In this document: positions 1 to 8,237 of the stretch, in pieces
How the letters are laid out: the number at the start of each line of letters is the position of its first letter
Numbering within the stretch: the first letter of the stretch is position 1
NCBI GenBank assembly: GCA_016928975.1
Contig: JAFGJR010000018.1
Coordinates: 1-33,637, forward strand
From: Sedimentisphaerales bacterium
GTDB lineage: Bacteria > Planctomycetota > Phycisphaerae > Sedimentisphaerales > SG8-4
DNA: 33,637 nucleotides
Direction of reading: 5' to 3'
Position numbers and translations under genes: made by a program
The notes under the pieces: generated by a model
The model's database searches: none
Told to the model about the DNA's origin: nothing
Seen by the model: the letters and a program-made list of their open reading frames with translations, nothing else

Positions 1-255
1 CAAAGAGAGATTGACATGATTCCCTTCATGCCTCCGGAGAGCGTGCGTGCCCGTAAGCCCCAAAACTCACGGCAGTGCCATTCGGCGCGACATCTTGTTC
101 TTCTGGCAAGAAAGGCCGAGAGGGTCTTGTAGCACAGCCGCCCCCGGCTGTGTCTTGCGGTTTCCCCAGCCGAGGGCGGCTGGGCCACAGGTCCCTTCCC
201 TTCTTCGGGTTGCGGCCGAAGGCCGCGCCAAGTGTCTCCAGAGTGAATCGTGACG
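1..255. other. Non-coding left edge
   Basis: I see no credible gene here. Besides the double-palindrome repeat it holds a GCGGCC-GAA-GGCCGC hairpin at 212-226 and a perfect 14-bp palindrome, TCGTGACGTCACGA, at 248-261 that covers the stop codon of the phoR-like gene. The GC-rich hairpins may end the long minus-strand operon, but a U-run is missing. Confidence 0.5.
133..184. repeat. Double-palindrome intergenic repeat, copy 1
   Basis: Two adjacent perfect hairpins: CACAGCCG-CCCC-CGGCTGTG at 133-152 and CCCAGCCG-AGGG-CGGCTGGG at 165-184. The same two-hairpin layout with the same CCCC and AGGG loops recurs at 10057-10102 in the same orientation, which points to a dispersed REP/BIME-like family. 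It lies downstream of the minus-strand phoR-like gene and could also act as a transcript end, though no U-tract follows. Confidence 0.7.
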
Positions 256-2034
256 TCACGACCGGGGCAGATGAATCTGGAAGGTGCTGCCCTTGCCCAG
301 TGCGCTCTCGACGGTCACGTAGCCGCCGTGAACCTGGGCGATATGCTTGACGATAGCCAGGCCCAGACCGGTGCCGCCCAACGTGCGGCTGCGGCTCTTG
401 TCCACGACATAGAACCTCTCGAACAGTCTCGACAGGTGGTGCGGCGCGATCCCGCAGCCATTGTCCTTGACGGTGATCGTGCTCTCGTCGCGCGTCTGGC
501 CGGCACGAACCTCGACGGTGCTGCCCGGCTCGCTGTACTTGACGGCGTTGTCGATGAGGTTGAGGACCGCCTGCTCCAGCAGAGGGGCATACAACGGCGC
601 TTCGATCCCCTCGTCGCAGACCAGATCGATCCGGATGCTCCTGGCGTCCGCCTTGACGCGAGACAGGTCGATGGCCGTCTCCAGAACGGACTTGATCGCG
701 GTAGTCTCGAACGAGATGTCCCGTCGCTGGGACCTGTCTTCCAGGCGCGACAGGCTCAGCAGATCGTCGATGATCGCATTGAGCCGCTGGGCGTGTTTGG
801 CCACGATATCGACGTAGCGGCGAGCCTGCTCCGGGTCGGCCAGGCCGCCTTCCTGCAGGGCCTCCACGAAGCCCTGGATGGATGTCACCGGCGTCTTCAG
901 CTCGTGGGAGACGTTGGCGACGAAGTCACGTCGGACATTCTCGAGGTGGTGGATTCGCGTCAAGTCGCTCAACACAATGACGGCGCCGGACTGCTCCCCG
1001 TGCGAATTGGACAGGCCCGTTCCACAGACGTGAAAGAGACGCTCCGTCTGGCCGGGGAAGGAGAGGTCTGCCTCGGTGGGCTCGCTGCTGCGGAGCGTGT
1101 CGCGAACGAATTGCCGGAGGCCGGCATCCAAGACAGTCTCATCGACGCCGTGGCCCTGCGCCGAGAGGGGATCGATGTCAAGCAGTCGTGCCGCGGCCTT
1201 GTTGATACTGGTGAACGCGCCCTGCGAATCCACGGCGAAGACGCCCTCGGTCATGCTCGACAGGACCGCCTCCAGCTCGTTGCGCTGCTTGGTGATCGTC
1301 GCGATTCGATCCTGGAGCTGCGTACCCATCTCGTTGAAGGCTCGTGCCAGGCCGTCGAGCTCGGCAGCCGCGGCGCCCGGTACGCGGACGTTGAGCTGTC
1401 CGCGTGCGAAGAGCTGGGCGACTCGCTGCATCCGCACGATGGGCCGGCTGATCCCGCGCGAGATCAGCAGGCTCAGGACCGCAGCCACCAGGGCGATCAC
1501 CAGCGCCGCCCAGGCGACGCTGATATAGATGTCGCCCAGCGGGTGGTCAATCGCGGTGGTTGTCATGGCAGTCCGGACGACCGCGATAGGCCGTCCATCC
1601 TGTCGAATGGGGATCGCCAGGTACATCATCTTCTTGCCGAGCGTCAGGCTCACGTGTGCGGAGTGTCCGAACCCGTCGCGAAGAGCGTCGATGACTTCCT
1701 GGCGGTCCGCATGGCTCTCCATCCGCGCCGGGTCTTCCTGGGAATCGCCGACCACGAGGCCGGTGGGCGTTATGATGGTGAACCGCACCTGGTCCTCGGC
1801 CGCACGACCGAGGCGATCGGCCAGGGCGTCCACGGCGCCTGATTCAGTGGAAGCAAGAGCTTGCTCCACCTCTGGGACGACCACCCGCGCCAGGGTCAGC
1901 AACTGCTGCTGGACCTGGCTGAGGTGAAACTTGTGGAACGTGTAGGAGGCATAGATGGTGACGGCCGCCAGCACCAACAGTGTGACAACCAGGAAGGAGA
2001 GATACAACTGCCAGATGAGCCGCCTTCTACGCAT
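256..2034 (-). CDS. phoR: PhoR-type membrane sensor histidine kinase
   Basis: A 592-aa kinase that would phosphorylate the PhoB-type regulator encoded 24 bp upstream. Visible layout: a membrane helix at about 8-30, an extracytoplasmic sensor region to about 170, a second helix at about 171-191, HAMP, a PAS-like region at about 252-365, HisKA with the phospho-acceptor His377 in FVANVSHELKTPVTS, then an ATPase domain with N-box (LIDNAVKY, about 493-500), DNGCGI (about 524) and GGTGLGLAIV (about 553). HisKA with this H-box and the PAS placement are typical of PhoR. The start has a GGAG site 7 nt upstream. The phosphate-sensing role is inferred from family resemblance; being last in a hydrogenase operon, it could answer a redox or other signal. 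All catalytic motifs look intact. Confidence 0.85.
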   Translation of the reverse strand: MRRRRLIWQLYLSFLVVTLLVLAAVTIYASYTFHKFHLSQVQQQLLTLARVVVPEVEQALASTESGAVDALADRLGRAAEDQVRFTIITPTGLVVGDSQEDPARMESHADRQEVIDALRDGFGHSAHVSLTLGKKMMYLAIPIRQDGRPIAVVRTAMTTTAIDHPLGDIYISVAWAALVIALVAAVLSLLISRGISRPIVRMQRVAQLFARGQLNVRVPGAAAAELDGLARAFNEMGTQLQDRIATITKQRNELEAVLSSMTEGVFAVDSQGAFTSINKAAARLLDIDPLSAQGHGVDETVLDAGLRQFVRDTLRSSEPTEADLSFPGQTERLFHVCGTGLSNSHGEQSGAVIVLSDLTRIHHLENVRRDFVANVSHELKTPVTSIQGFVEALQEGGLADPEQARRYVDIVAKHAQRLNAIIDDLLSLSRLEDRSQRRDISFETTAIKSVLETAIDLSRVKADARSIRIDLVCDEGIEAPLYAPLLEQAVLNLIDNAVKYSEPGSTVEVRAGQTRDESTITVKDNGCGIAPHHLSRLFERFYVVDKSRSRTLGGTGLGLAIVKHIAQVHGGYVTVESALGKGSTFQIHLPRS

Positions 2035-2058
2035 TTTCGACTCCGAGCCGCATTCGCG

Positions 2059-2742
2059 TTAGCCCTTGAACCGGTAGCCAACCCCGCGGACCGTTTCGAT
2101 GAGCTTGCCGTAGGGGCCGAGCTTGCGCCTGAGGGCAACGATCTGAACGTCGACGGCACGATCTGTGACAGGATAATCGTCGCCGTGGACTTTGTCGACG
2201 ATCTGGTATCGCGTGAAGACCACGCCGGGCCGCCGGGCCAGAGCGTGGAGAATGTTGAATTCCGTCAGGGTCAACACGACGGGTCTTCCGTCGAGCAGCA
2301 CCTCACGGCGGGCGGGATCGATCTTCACGCCTTCCACGCGGAGGATGCCTTGGTCCTCTGCCTCCTGGGGGTGTTTTCGCAGGAGCCGCCGAACTCGGGC
2401 CACCAGGACTCTTCCACTGAACGGCTTGGTCACGTAGTCGTCGGCGCCGATCTCGAGGCCGGCGACGATGTCTGCCTCTTCCCCTTTGGCGGTCAGCATA
2501 ACCACCGGAATCTGCCGCGTGTCGGGGTCGGCTTTGAGCCGCCGACAGACCTCCAGGCCGTCCACGCCGGGCAGCATCAGGTCCAGCACAATCAAGTCCG
2601 GCTTCTTCGTGCGGCTGAGATCCAGCGCACGCTCGCCCGTATCGCAGGCCAGGACCCGATAACCCTCGCGGCCGAGGTTCAGCTCCACCAGCTCGCGAAT
2701 GTCTTCCTCATCATCGACGACGAGTATCAATTCTTTCGCCAT
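2059..2742 (-). CDS. phoB: PhoB/OmpR-family response regulator
   Basis: A 227-aa DNA-binding response regulator. The receiver domain (about 1-120) shows the acidic pair D10-D11, the phospho-acceptor Asp54 in IVLDLMLPG and Lys106 in VTKPF. A C-terminal winged-helix domain (about 130-227) ends in ETVRGVGYRFKG, the usual OmpR/PhoB end. It sits just upstream of the phoR-like kinase, its likely partner. It is separated by 123 bp from the single-domain regulator before it, so it could have its own promoter, although I see none that is clear. PhoB is the best family guess; other OmpR-type functions are possible. Confidence 0.88.
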   Translation of the reverse strand: MAKELILVVDDEEDIRELVELNLGREGYRVLACDTGERALDLSRTKKPDLIVLDLMLPGVDGLEVCRRLKADPDTRQIPVVMLTAKGEEADIVAGLEIGADDYVTKPFSGRVLVARVRRLLRKHPQEAEDQGILRVEGVKIDPARREVLLDGRPVVLTLTEFNILHALARRPGVVFTRYQIVDKVHGDDYPVTDRAVDVQIVALRRKLGPYGKLIETVRGVGYRFKG

Positions 2743-2865
2743 GTCGGTCAGGACGCCTCATTGCTCATGCCTCCACACCCGCCTCCACGGCGATCCCGGG
2801 ACAGCCCGGCCGGACAGGATCCGCCGTACGCAAACGCGTTCCTCACGGCACACGCCCACGACGGG

Positions 2866-3255
2866 CTACGCCTTTCGGATGTTCTCGGAGATGGCGCTGA
2901 GCAGGGCTTCCGGCTTCACCGGTTTCTCCAGCACGCGCTTGACCGGCAGCCACATCTCGTCGGGCTCGAAGCCGAACGGCAGGTTCATCTCCCGCCGAAT
3001 TCCCGTCATGATGACAATCGGGATCTCCCGAAGTCTTTGATCCTCGTGCAGCTCCCGAGCCACGTTGAAACCTTCGTCCTTCGTGGTCATCATCACGTCC
3101 AGCAGGATGATGTCCGGGTTCTCCACTTTGGCCTTGGCGACACCGTCCTTGCCGTTCGACGCGGTGTGCACGTCGTAGCCTTTCGCGTCGAGCAGATTCG
3201 AGATCGCCTCGACGAACTCCGGATCATCATCGATCATCAGCACCTTGTTGGCCAT
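2866..3255 (-). CDS. Single-domain (CheY-like) response regulator
   Basis: A 129-aa protein made only of a receiver domain. D9-D10-D11 form the acidic pocket, Asp53 (IILLDVMM) is the likely phosphorylation site, and Lys in VLEKPVKPE is the conserved lysine. No output domain follows, so it must act by protein contact or in a phosphorelay. Its ATG lies 3 nt after the hydE stop, and its AGGAG ribosome site is inside the last codons of hydE, which suggests translational coupling. A likely partner is the Cache/HAMP kinase near the start of the operon, which has no dedicated regulator beside it; this pairing is inferred. Confidence 0.85.
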   Translation of the reverse strand: MANKVLMIDDDPEFVEAISNLLDAKGYDVHTASNGKDGVAKAKVENPDIILLDVMMTTKDEGFNVARELHEDQRLREIPIVIMTGIRREMNLPFGFEPDEMWLPVKRVLEKPVKPEALLSAISENIRKA

Positions 3256-3258
3256 CGC

Positions 3259-4362
3259 CTATTTCTCCTTCATGCAATTATCGCTGGAGAAGGTGTGCAA
3301 TGCACACCCTACATCTTTCAGACTGTCACCTCGGGAATAGTCCACCCGTCGGCCTATCGCTGCAGCCATCTGCTCCATACAGCCCGTGCAAGCCTGCACA
3401 TCCTCACTTGCGCATCGTTTGTTCGGGTAGATCTCGTAGTACGGCCGGTATGGCACCGGCGTGAAGTTCGGCATCAGTACGTCAGCCCCGGCGGCCAGCG
3501 CCCTGGGACGCTCGTCCCGCCCATTCAGAGAGCCAATGGCTGTCGTGGCAGGAATGTGAGCGTTTCGGCTGACAATCCGCGCCAGGGCGGTCATTTTCAA
3601 GGTCATCGTCAGGTCGCCTGCGGGCTCGCCAGCCAGGGCCGTCTGCGGGTGCGGGATGAAAGGACTGACGCTGATCATATCGAAGTCGCCCTGCTTGAAG
3701 AACCGAACATCGCCGGCCAAGCTCCGGATCGTCTGCCCCCGGAGCCCGACAATATTGCCTGAGCCGGTCTGATAGCCCAACTCGATCAAATCCTGCAGGC
3801 ACCTCATCCTGTTCTCGAAGCTCATCCCCGGATGAAGCTCTCTGTAGAGGCCGGGATCAGACGTCTCGATCTTGAGCAGATACCTGTCGGCCCCCGCCTT
3901 TTTCCACAGCTCGTACTCTTGTCGGCGTCGCTCTCCAACCGAGAGCGTCACGGCCAGATCGGACTCTGTCTTGATCTCTTCGATCACCCGCCACAGCCAG
4001 CCGGCGTCGAGATTATCTTCCTCCCCGCTTTGGAGCACAACCGTTTTCACGCCGGCCCGCCAAATATTCCGCGTCGCCGCCAGGATTTGCTCATGGGTCA
4101 AGCGATATCGTTGCAGAGTAGCGTTGGACCGGTTCAGCCCGCAGTATTTGCACGTATTGTGGCAGCAATTTGAGAACTCGATGATCCCGCGCAACAGCAC
4201 TCCATCACCGACATAGTCCCGCCTCACGCGGTCGGCATAGTCAACCAGCAGGTCGATATCATCGGGGTCCGTCGTGCGCAGGACCTCTTCGATGTCGGCC
4301 AGGTCCGGCATCTCGGCGGCGTAGATTCTCTCCAGGACGGCTTGCATGCGAGAGGCAACCAC
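3259..4362 (-). CDS. hydE: [FeFe]-hydrogenase maturase HydE (radical SAM)
   Basis: A radical SAM enzyme that works with HydG and HydF to build the H-cluster. CX3CX2C is at about C67/C71/C74 in NCCHNTCKYCGLNRSN, and a second cysteine set CX7CX2C (ASEDVQACTGC) near the C-terminus matches the auxiliary cluster site of HydE. I chose a GTG start at 4362: it overlaps the hydC stop by one base (TAGTG) and has AAAGGAG 5 nt upstream, giving 367 aa, near the family size of about 350. An ATG at 4347 is the alternative. The last 15-20 residues go past the usual end and are encoded by a palindrome (3292-3308), so the tail is probably repeat-derived. Confidence 0.93.
   Translation of the reverse strand: MVASRMQAVLERIYAAEMPDLADIEEVLRTTDPDDIDLLVDYADRVRRDYVGDGVLLRGIIEFSNCCHNTCKYCGLNRSNATLQRYRLTHEQILAATRNIWRAGVKTVVLQSGEEDNLDAGWLWRVIEEIKTESDLAVTLSVGERRRQEYELWKKAGADRYLLKIETSDPGLYRELHPGMSFENRMRCLQDLIELGYQTGSGNIVGLRGQTIRSLAGDVRFFKQGDFDMISVSPFIPHPQTALAGEPAGDLTMTLKMTALARIVSRNAHIPATTAIGSLNGRDERPRALAAGADVLMPNFTPVPYRPYYEIYPNKRCASEDVQACTGCMEQMAAAIGRRVDYSRGDSLKDVGCALHTFSSDNCMKEK
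3292..3308. repeat. 17-bp palindrome inside the hydE 3' end
   Basis: GGTGTGCA-A-TGCACACC: 8-bp perfect arms around one central base. It lies in frame in the last codons of hydE (…CALHTF…) beyond the expected end of the family. It may be a small mobile or repeat palindrome, or an RNA hairpin between the hydE body and the response-regulator ribosome site. Confidence 0.6.
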
Positions 4363-4892
4363 TACTGCTCCTTTCCCGCCTGCTTCTTGTAGTCTTTGAG
4401 GATCTGGACGATCTTCTTGGGGGTCAGCTCGCCGTGAATCTTGTCGTCGATCATCGCCACGGGGGCCAGGCCGCACGCGCCCAAGCACCGGGCCGGACCG
4501 AGCGAGAACAGCCCATCGGCCGTCACCTGGCCGAACTCGATTTTCAGCTCGTCCCTGATCGCCTGGAGGATCTGGGTCGCGCCTTTGACGTAGCAGGCGG
4601 TGCCCAGGCAGACGGAGATCACGTGCTTGCCCGGCGGCGTCAGCTTGAAATAGTGGTAGAACGTCGCGACGCCCCAGATGTGCGCCGTGGGAATCTCCAT
4701 CGTCTGGGCGATCTCGTCCATCGCCTCCACCGGCAGGTACCCGTACAGGTGCTGGGTCTTGTGCAGAACGGTGATCAGATGCGAATGGGGATTCTCCCTG
4801 GTCTTCACCTCGGCGATGAGCTGTCGAAGCTGAGCCGTCTTCTCTTCATTCGTTGGCGCTGCGGTCTTTTCTTTTACCTGAGTCTTTGCCAT
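4362..4892 (-). CDS. hydC: NuoE-like [2Fe-2S] hydrogenase subunit (HydC/HndA)
   Basis: A 176-aa thioredoxin-fold [2Fe-2S] protein of the NuoE (24 kDa complex I subunit) family. The ligands are C95/C100 (CLGTAC) and C136/C140 (CLGAC), which is the full CX4C…CX3C set. The N-terminal helical part (TVLHKTQHLYGYLP) is also typical. In multimeric [FeFe] hydrogenases this subunit relays electrons together with the NuoF-like flavin subunit. It lies between hydG and hydE, and its stop overlaps the hydE start, so the maturases and subunits are interleaved in one transcript. The start ATG has only a weak AGGAA upstream. Confidence 0.93.
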   Translation of the reverse strand: MAKTQVKEKTAAPTNEEKTAQLRQLIAEVKTRENPHSHLITVLHKTQHLYGYLPVEAMDEIAQTMEIPTAHIWGVATFYHYFKLTPPGKHVISVCLGTACYVKGATQILQAIRDELKIEFGQVTADGLFSLGPARCLGACGLAPVAMIDDKIHGELTPKKIVQILKDYKKQAGKEQ

Positions 4893-4915
4893 ATGTGCAG
4901 GGTTCCTATGCCTAT

Positions 4916-6445
4916 CTAAAAGTACAGGTCTCGCTGGCCGGCTTCGGTCTTCTGGTAGCAGCCCATAAAGGCCTCGAAGAACTCCGGCATCTTCTGCCTG
5001 ATCTGTTCGATTTCCTTGGCGATCACTTTCTCGCCGGCCTCGATCGTCTCGGGGCTGGCGAAATCATCGAGCCATTCGCGGAAGGTAATCACGGCGTTGA
5101 GCTTACAGAACTGCCCTTCCCTGCCGCTGCGAAGCAGAGTCATGATCTTCTGTCCGGTCCGCCCGCAGCGATAGCCGGCGGTGCAGAACGAGGTGATGTA
5201 GCCGGCCTCCGCCAGCTCGCGGACCACGTCGTCGAGCGAGCGGGTATCGCCGAGCAGGAACTGCTGGCGCTCGCCATGCTGGCTGTCGTCGTATGGATCC
5301 GCGTAGCTGCCGATGCCGATGCGTGTCGATGCATCGGTCTGTGTGCAACCCAGAGGCAGCACCTCGCGGCGCAACTGCGCGTTTTCGCGAGCGGTCAGAA
5401 TCATGCCCGTATAGGGCACGGCCAGCCGAATCACCGTCACCAGCCGCTTGAAATCCGCGTTACTGACGCTGTATTCAGGCTTCTGCGTGTACGGCGTGTT
5501 GTGCGCCGGCTCCAGTCGCGGGAACGAGATCGTGTGAGGCCCGATCCCGAACCTCTTCTCCAGCTCAATCGCGTGGTACAGCAGGCCCATGACCTCGAAC
5601 TTCCAGTCGTACAGGCCAAACAGGACGCCGAGCCCGACATCGTCCACGCCGGCCTCCATCGAGCGGTGCATGCAATACAGCCGCCACAGATAATTGCCTT
5701 TGATCGTCGGCTTCGGGTGCAGCTTCTCGTACGTCTTTTTGTGATAGGTCTCATGGAAGACCTGGAACGTGCCGATGCCCGCATCGTGCAGCATACGAAG
5801 CTCCTCGACCGACATCGGGGCCGCGTTGACGTTGCACCGGCGGATCTGGCCCCAGCCACGGCGTGTCTTGACCTTCACGTCGTAGATGGTTCGCAGCGTG
5901 TCCGCCATGTAGTCGATGCCGGAGGCCGGGTGCTCGCCATAGACGACGATCAGTCGCTTGTGCCCAATCCGGCCGGCCAGCACCTCGATCTCACGGCGGA
6001 CCTCCTCCTGCGACAGAATCCGCCGGCTCTCGGCGTGATTGCTGCACCGAAAGCCGCAATAGACGCAATCGTTGACGCACAGGTTGCTCAGGTACAGCGG
6101 GGCAAAGGTCACGATGCGGTTGTCGTAGACCTTCGTCTTGACCGCCGCGGCGGTCCGCTGCATCTCGGCCAGCAACTGCGGATCTTCCACGTGGAGCAGG
6201 CAGGCCGTCTCATCGGGCGTCAATGTCTCGATGGCGAGCGACTTGGCCAGGATGTCGCGCACCCGCTCGGGATCAGGATTCACATTGGCAGCGAGAGCCC
6301 GCTCGATCGCAGCCTCATCCAGAAAATCCCGGCCGTGATCGAGGTACTTCTCGATCTGCTCGGGCTTGATCCTACTCTCGATCCAGCCGCCACGATCGGC
6401 AGCCGGCTTCCTGCTCTTATGAACAACGGTCGTCACAGATACCAC
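4916..6445 (-). CDS. hydG: [FeFe]-hydrogenase maturase HydG (radical SAM, tyrosine lyase)
   Basis: HydG splits tyrosine to supply CO and CN- for the H-cluster. The radical SAM motif CX3CX2C is at C123/C127/C130 (LCVNDCVYCGF). The C-terminal auxiliary cluster motif is altered: the family has CX2C followed about 22 residues later by C, but here the segment reads SFCTAGYRCGRTG, so the second Cys position is Gly424 and a cysteine appears three residues later (C427); C447 is the last ligand. The stretch before it, CTQTDASTRIGIG, also departs from the usual SAGSR-type motif. GTG at 6445 gives 509 aa. A second GTG at 6436 has a better spaced GGGGGTGG site and may be the real start. The gene starts 4 bp after the hydA stop. 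Confidence 0.9.
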   Translation of the reverse strand: MVSVTTVVHKSRKPAADRGGWIESRIKPEQIEKYLDHGRDFLDEAAIERALAANVNPDPERVRDILAKSLAIETLTPDETACLLHVEDPQLLAEMQRTAAAVKTKVYDNRIVTFAPLYLSNLCVNDCVYCGFRCSNHAESRRILSQEEVRREIEVLAGRIGHKRLIVVYGEHPASGIDYMADTLRTIYDVKVKTRRGWGQIRRCNVNAAPMSVEELRMLHDAGIGTFQVFHETYHKKTYEKLHPKPTIKGNYLWRLYCMHRSMEAGVDDVGLGVLFGLYDWKFEVMGLLYHAIELEKRFGIGPHTISFPRLEPAHNTPYTQKPEYSVSNADFKRLVTVIRLAVPYTGMILTARENAQLRREVLPLGCTQTDASTRIGIGSYADPYDDSQHGERQQFLLGDTRSLDDVVRELAEAGYITSFCTAGYRCGRTGQKIMTLLRSGREGQFCKLNAVITFREWLDDFASPETIEAGEKVIAKEIEQIRQKMPEFFEAFMGCYQKTEAGQRDLYF

Positions 6446-6449
6446 CCCC

Positions 6450-8228
6450 TTAGACGACGACTTTCAATTCGGGCGACACGATCCCCTTGGGCAAGTGCAC
6501 CTTGTAGTGCGTGTGCAGCAGCTCGTGCGATTTCTCGCTGAGCGGCCGGCCCAGGAACTCCCGGTACAGCCTCTGGACGTCGGGATTGTCGTGGCTTCGG
6601 CGAATCGTCTTGGACCGGTCCAGGTCGTAGAGGGCCTGCGCCCGCGCCTTGAGACACTCCTCGTCGAGCGGAATGGAGTTGGCGGTGGCGTAAGGCTGGC
6701 CGCCGCCGCCGATGCAGCCGCCGGGACAGCCCATGACCTCCACGAACTGGAAGCGGTTGCGGTCCTTGCGGACCATCTCCATGACCTGGTGCGCGTTGCC
6801 CAGGCCGTGTGCGACCGCCAATCGCAGCTCTTTGCCGTCCATGGTGATCCTGGCTTCCTTGACGCCCTTGAAGCCCCGGATGTCCGCCATCTCGATGTCG
6901 ATGAGGGTCTCCCCGGTGTACAGCTCGTAGGCGGTCCGGATGGCCGCCTCCATGACGCCGCCGGTGACGCCGAAGATCGTGCCGGCGCCGGAGGACAGGC
7001 CCAGCGGCGCATCATGTTTCTCGGGCTGGATGTTGACGAAATCGACGCCGGCCGACTTGATCATCCAGGCGATCTCTCGCGTCGTGACAACGATATCCGT
7101 CGACGGCAGGTCGCGGACTCGCAGCTCCGGCCGGGACGCCTCGTACTTCTTGGCCGTGCAGCACATCACCGCCACGCTGAGGATCTTCTTCGGATCGAGC
7201 TTCATCTTGTCCGCCCAGTACGTCTTGAACACGGCGGAGGCCATCGACATCGGCGACTTGCACGTCGAGATGTTCGGAATCATATCCGGATAGAACTGCT
7301 CCATATACTTCATCCACGCGCTGGAGCAGGACGTGATCAGCGGCAACGGGCCGCCCGACTGCAATCGTTCGAGGAATTCGCTGCCCTCTTCCATGATGGT
7401 CAGGTCGGCGGCGAACTGGGTGTCGAAGACGTAGTCGAATCCCAGGTGCCGCAGGGCCGCGATGAGCTGGCCTTCCATGTTGCGTCCCGGCGGCAGGCCG
7501 AAGGCCTCGCCGATGGCCGCTCGCACGGATGGGGCGAACTGCACGACCTTGACCAGCCCCGTGTCGTTGAGCTTCTCGAACAGCTCCTGCGTGTGGTTCT
7601 TCTCGACGAAGGCGGCAGTGGGGCAGACGTTGATGCACTGGCCGCACGCGGAGCAGACGCTCTCGACGAACGGCATGTTGTAGGCCGGCATGACGACGGT
7701 GTTGAAGCCGCGGTACGCCTGGCCGAGGCAATGCACGCCCTGAATCTCCGAACACATGCGAACGCAGCGGCCGCAGAGAATGCACTTGTCCGGGTCGCGA
7801 ATCACGCTCGTGCCCGACAGGTCCTTCTCGTAGTGCTTGCGCTCGCCCTCGAAGTGGCGGTGGCGGATGCCCATCGCGTAGACCAGCCGTTGCAGCTCGC
7901 AGTTGCCGTCACGCTCGCAGACATGACAGTCCTGCGGGTGGTTGTCCACGAGCAGCTCGACGATGTCGCGGCGGGCCTGCCGGACTTCCTTCGTATTCGT
8001 GTAGACCTTCATGCCGTCGGCCACCGGGTAGCAGCAGGAGGCCACGAAGTTCTTCATCCCTTCGACCTGAACGATGCAGACCCGGCACGCCCCCTCGATG
8101 GAAAGCTTCGGGTGGTAGCACAGCCGCGGGATGCGGTAGCCGCACGTATCGGCCGCCTGCATGATCGTCTGGCCCGGATCGACCTTGTACTGTTTGTCGT
8201 TGATGGTGATCGTGATCTTCTTATCCAT
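6450..8228 (-). CDS. hydA: Catalytic [FeFe] hydrogenase subunit HydA (HndD type)
   Basis: A 592-aa catalytic subunit that makes or oxidises H2. In order: a [2Fe-2S] domain (C37, C48, C51, C66 region), a His-Cys3 cluster (HPQDCHVCERDGNC, 97-110), two [4Fe-4S] clusters (CILCGRCVRMC at about 149-159; CSACGQCINVC at about 192-202), the H-cluster domain, and a small-subunit-like tail (about 545-592). L3 is canonical (EVMGCPGGCIGGGGQP, C501/C505). L1 is TSCSSAW (299-305) instead of TSCCPxW, and L2 is MCCTAKKYE (355-363) instead of MPCxxKxxE. The [4Fe-4S]H ligand position in L1 is therefore Ser, with an extra Cys in L2. GAGGA lies 6 nt before the ATG. Together with HydB, HydC and HndB it forms an NAD(P)-linked, possibly bifurcating, enzyme. 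Confidence 0.95.
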   Translation of the reverse strand: MDKKITITINDKQYKVDPGQTIMQAADTCGYRIPRLCYHPKLSIEGACRVCIVQVEGMKNFVASCCYPVADGMKVYTNTKEVRQARRDIVELLVDNHPQDCHVCERDGNCELQRLVYAMGIRHRHFEGERKHYEKDLSGTSVIRDPDKCILCGRCVRMCSEIQGVHCLGQAYRGFNTVVMPAYNMPFVESVCSACGQCINVCPTAAFVEKNHTQELFEKLNDTGLVKVVQFAPSVRAAIGEAFGLPPGRNMEGQLIAALRHLGFDYVFDTQFAADLTIMEEGSEFLERLQSGGPLPLITSCSSAWMKYMEQFYPDMIPNISTCKSPMSMASAVFKTYWADKMKLDPKKILSVAVMCCTAKKYEASRPELRVRDLPSTDIVVTTREIAWMIKSAGVDFVNIQPEKHDAPLGLSSGAGTIFGVTGGVMEAAIRTAYELYTGETLIDIEMADIRGFKGVKEARITMDGKELRLAVAHGLGNAHQVMEMVRKDRNRFQFVEVMGCPGGCIGGGGQPYATANSIPLDEECLKARAQALYDLDRSKTIRRSHDNPDVQRLYREFLGRPLSEKSHELLHTHYKVHLPKGIVSPELKVVV

Positions 8229-8237
8229 GTCGTATCC

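Noticed and set aside
250..3762. Long plus-strand frames (250-1842, 1861-3762) opposite phoR, phoB and the CheY-like gene
   Set aside because: The minus strand encodes intact two-component motifs; the plus frames are compositional shadows.
4362..4488. Longer hydE start at 4488
   Set aside because: It would overlap hydC by about 126 bp and add a low-complexity Arg-rich extension; the GTG at 4362 has a proper ribosome site and stop-start overlap.
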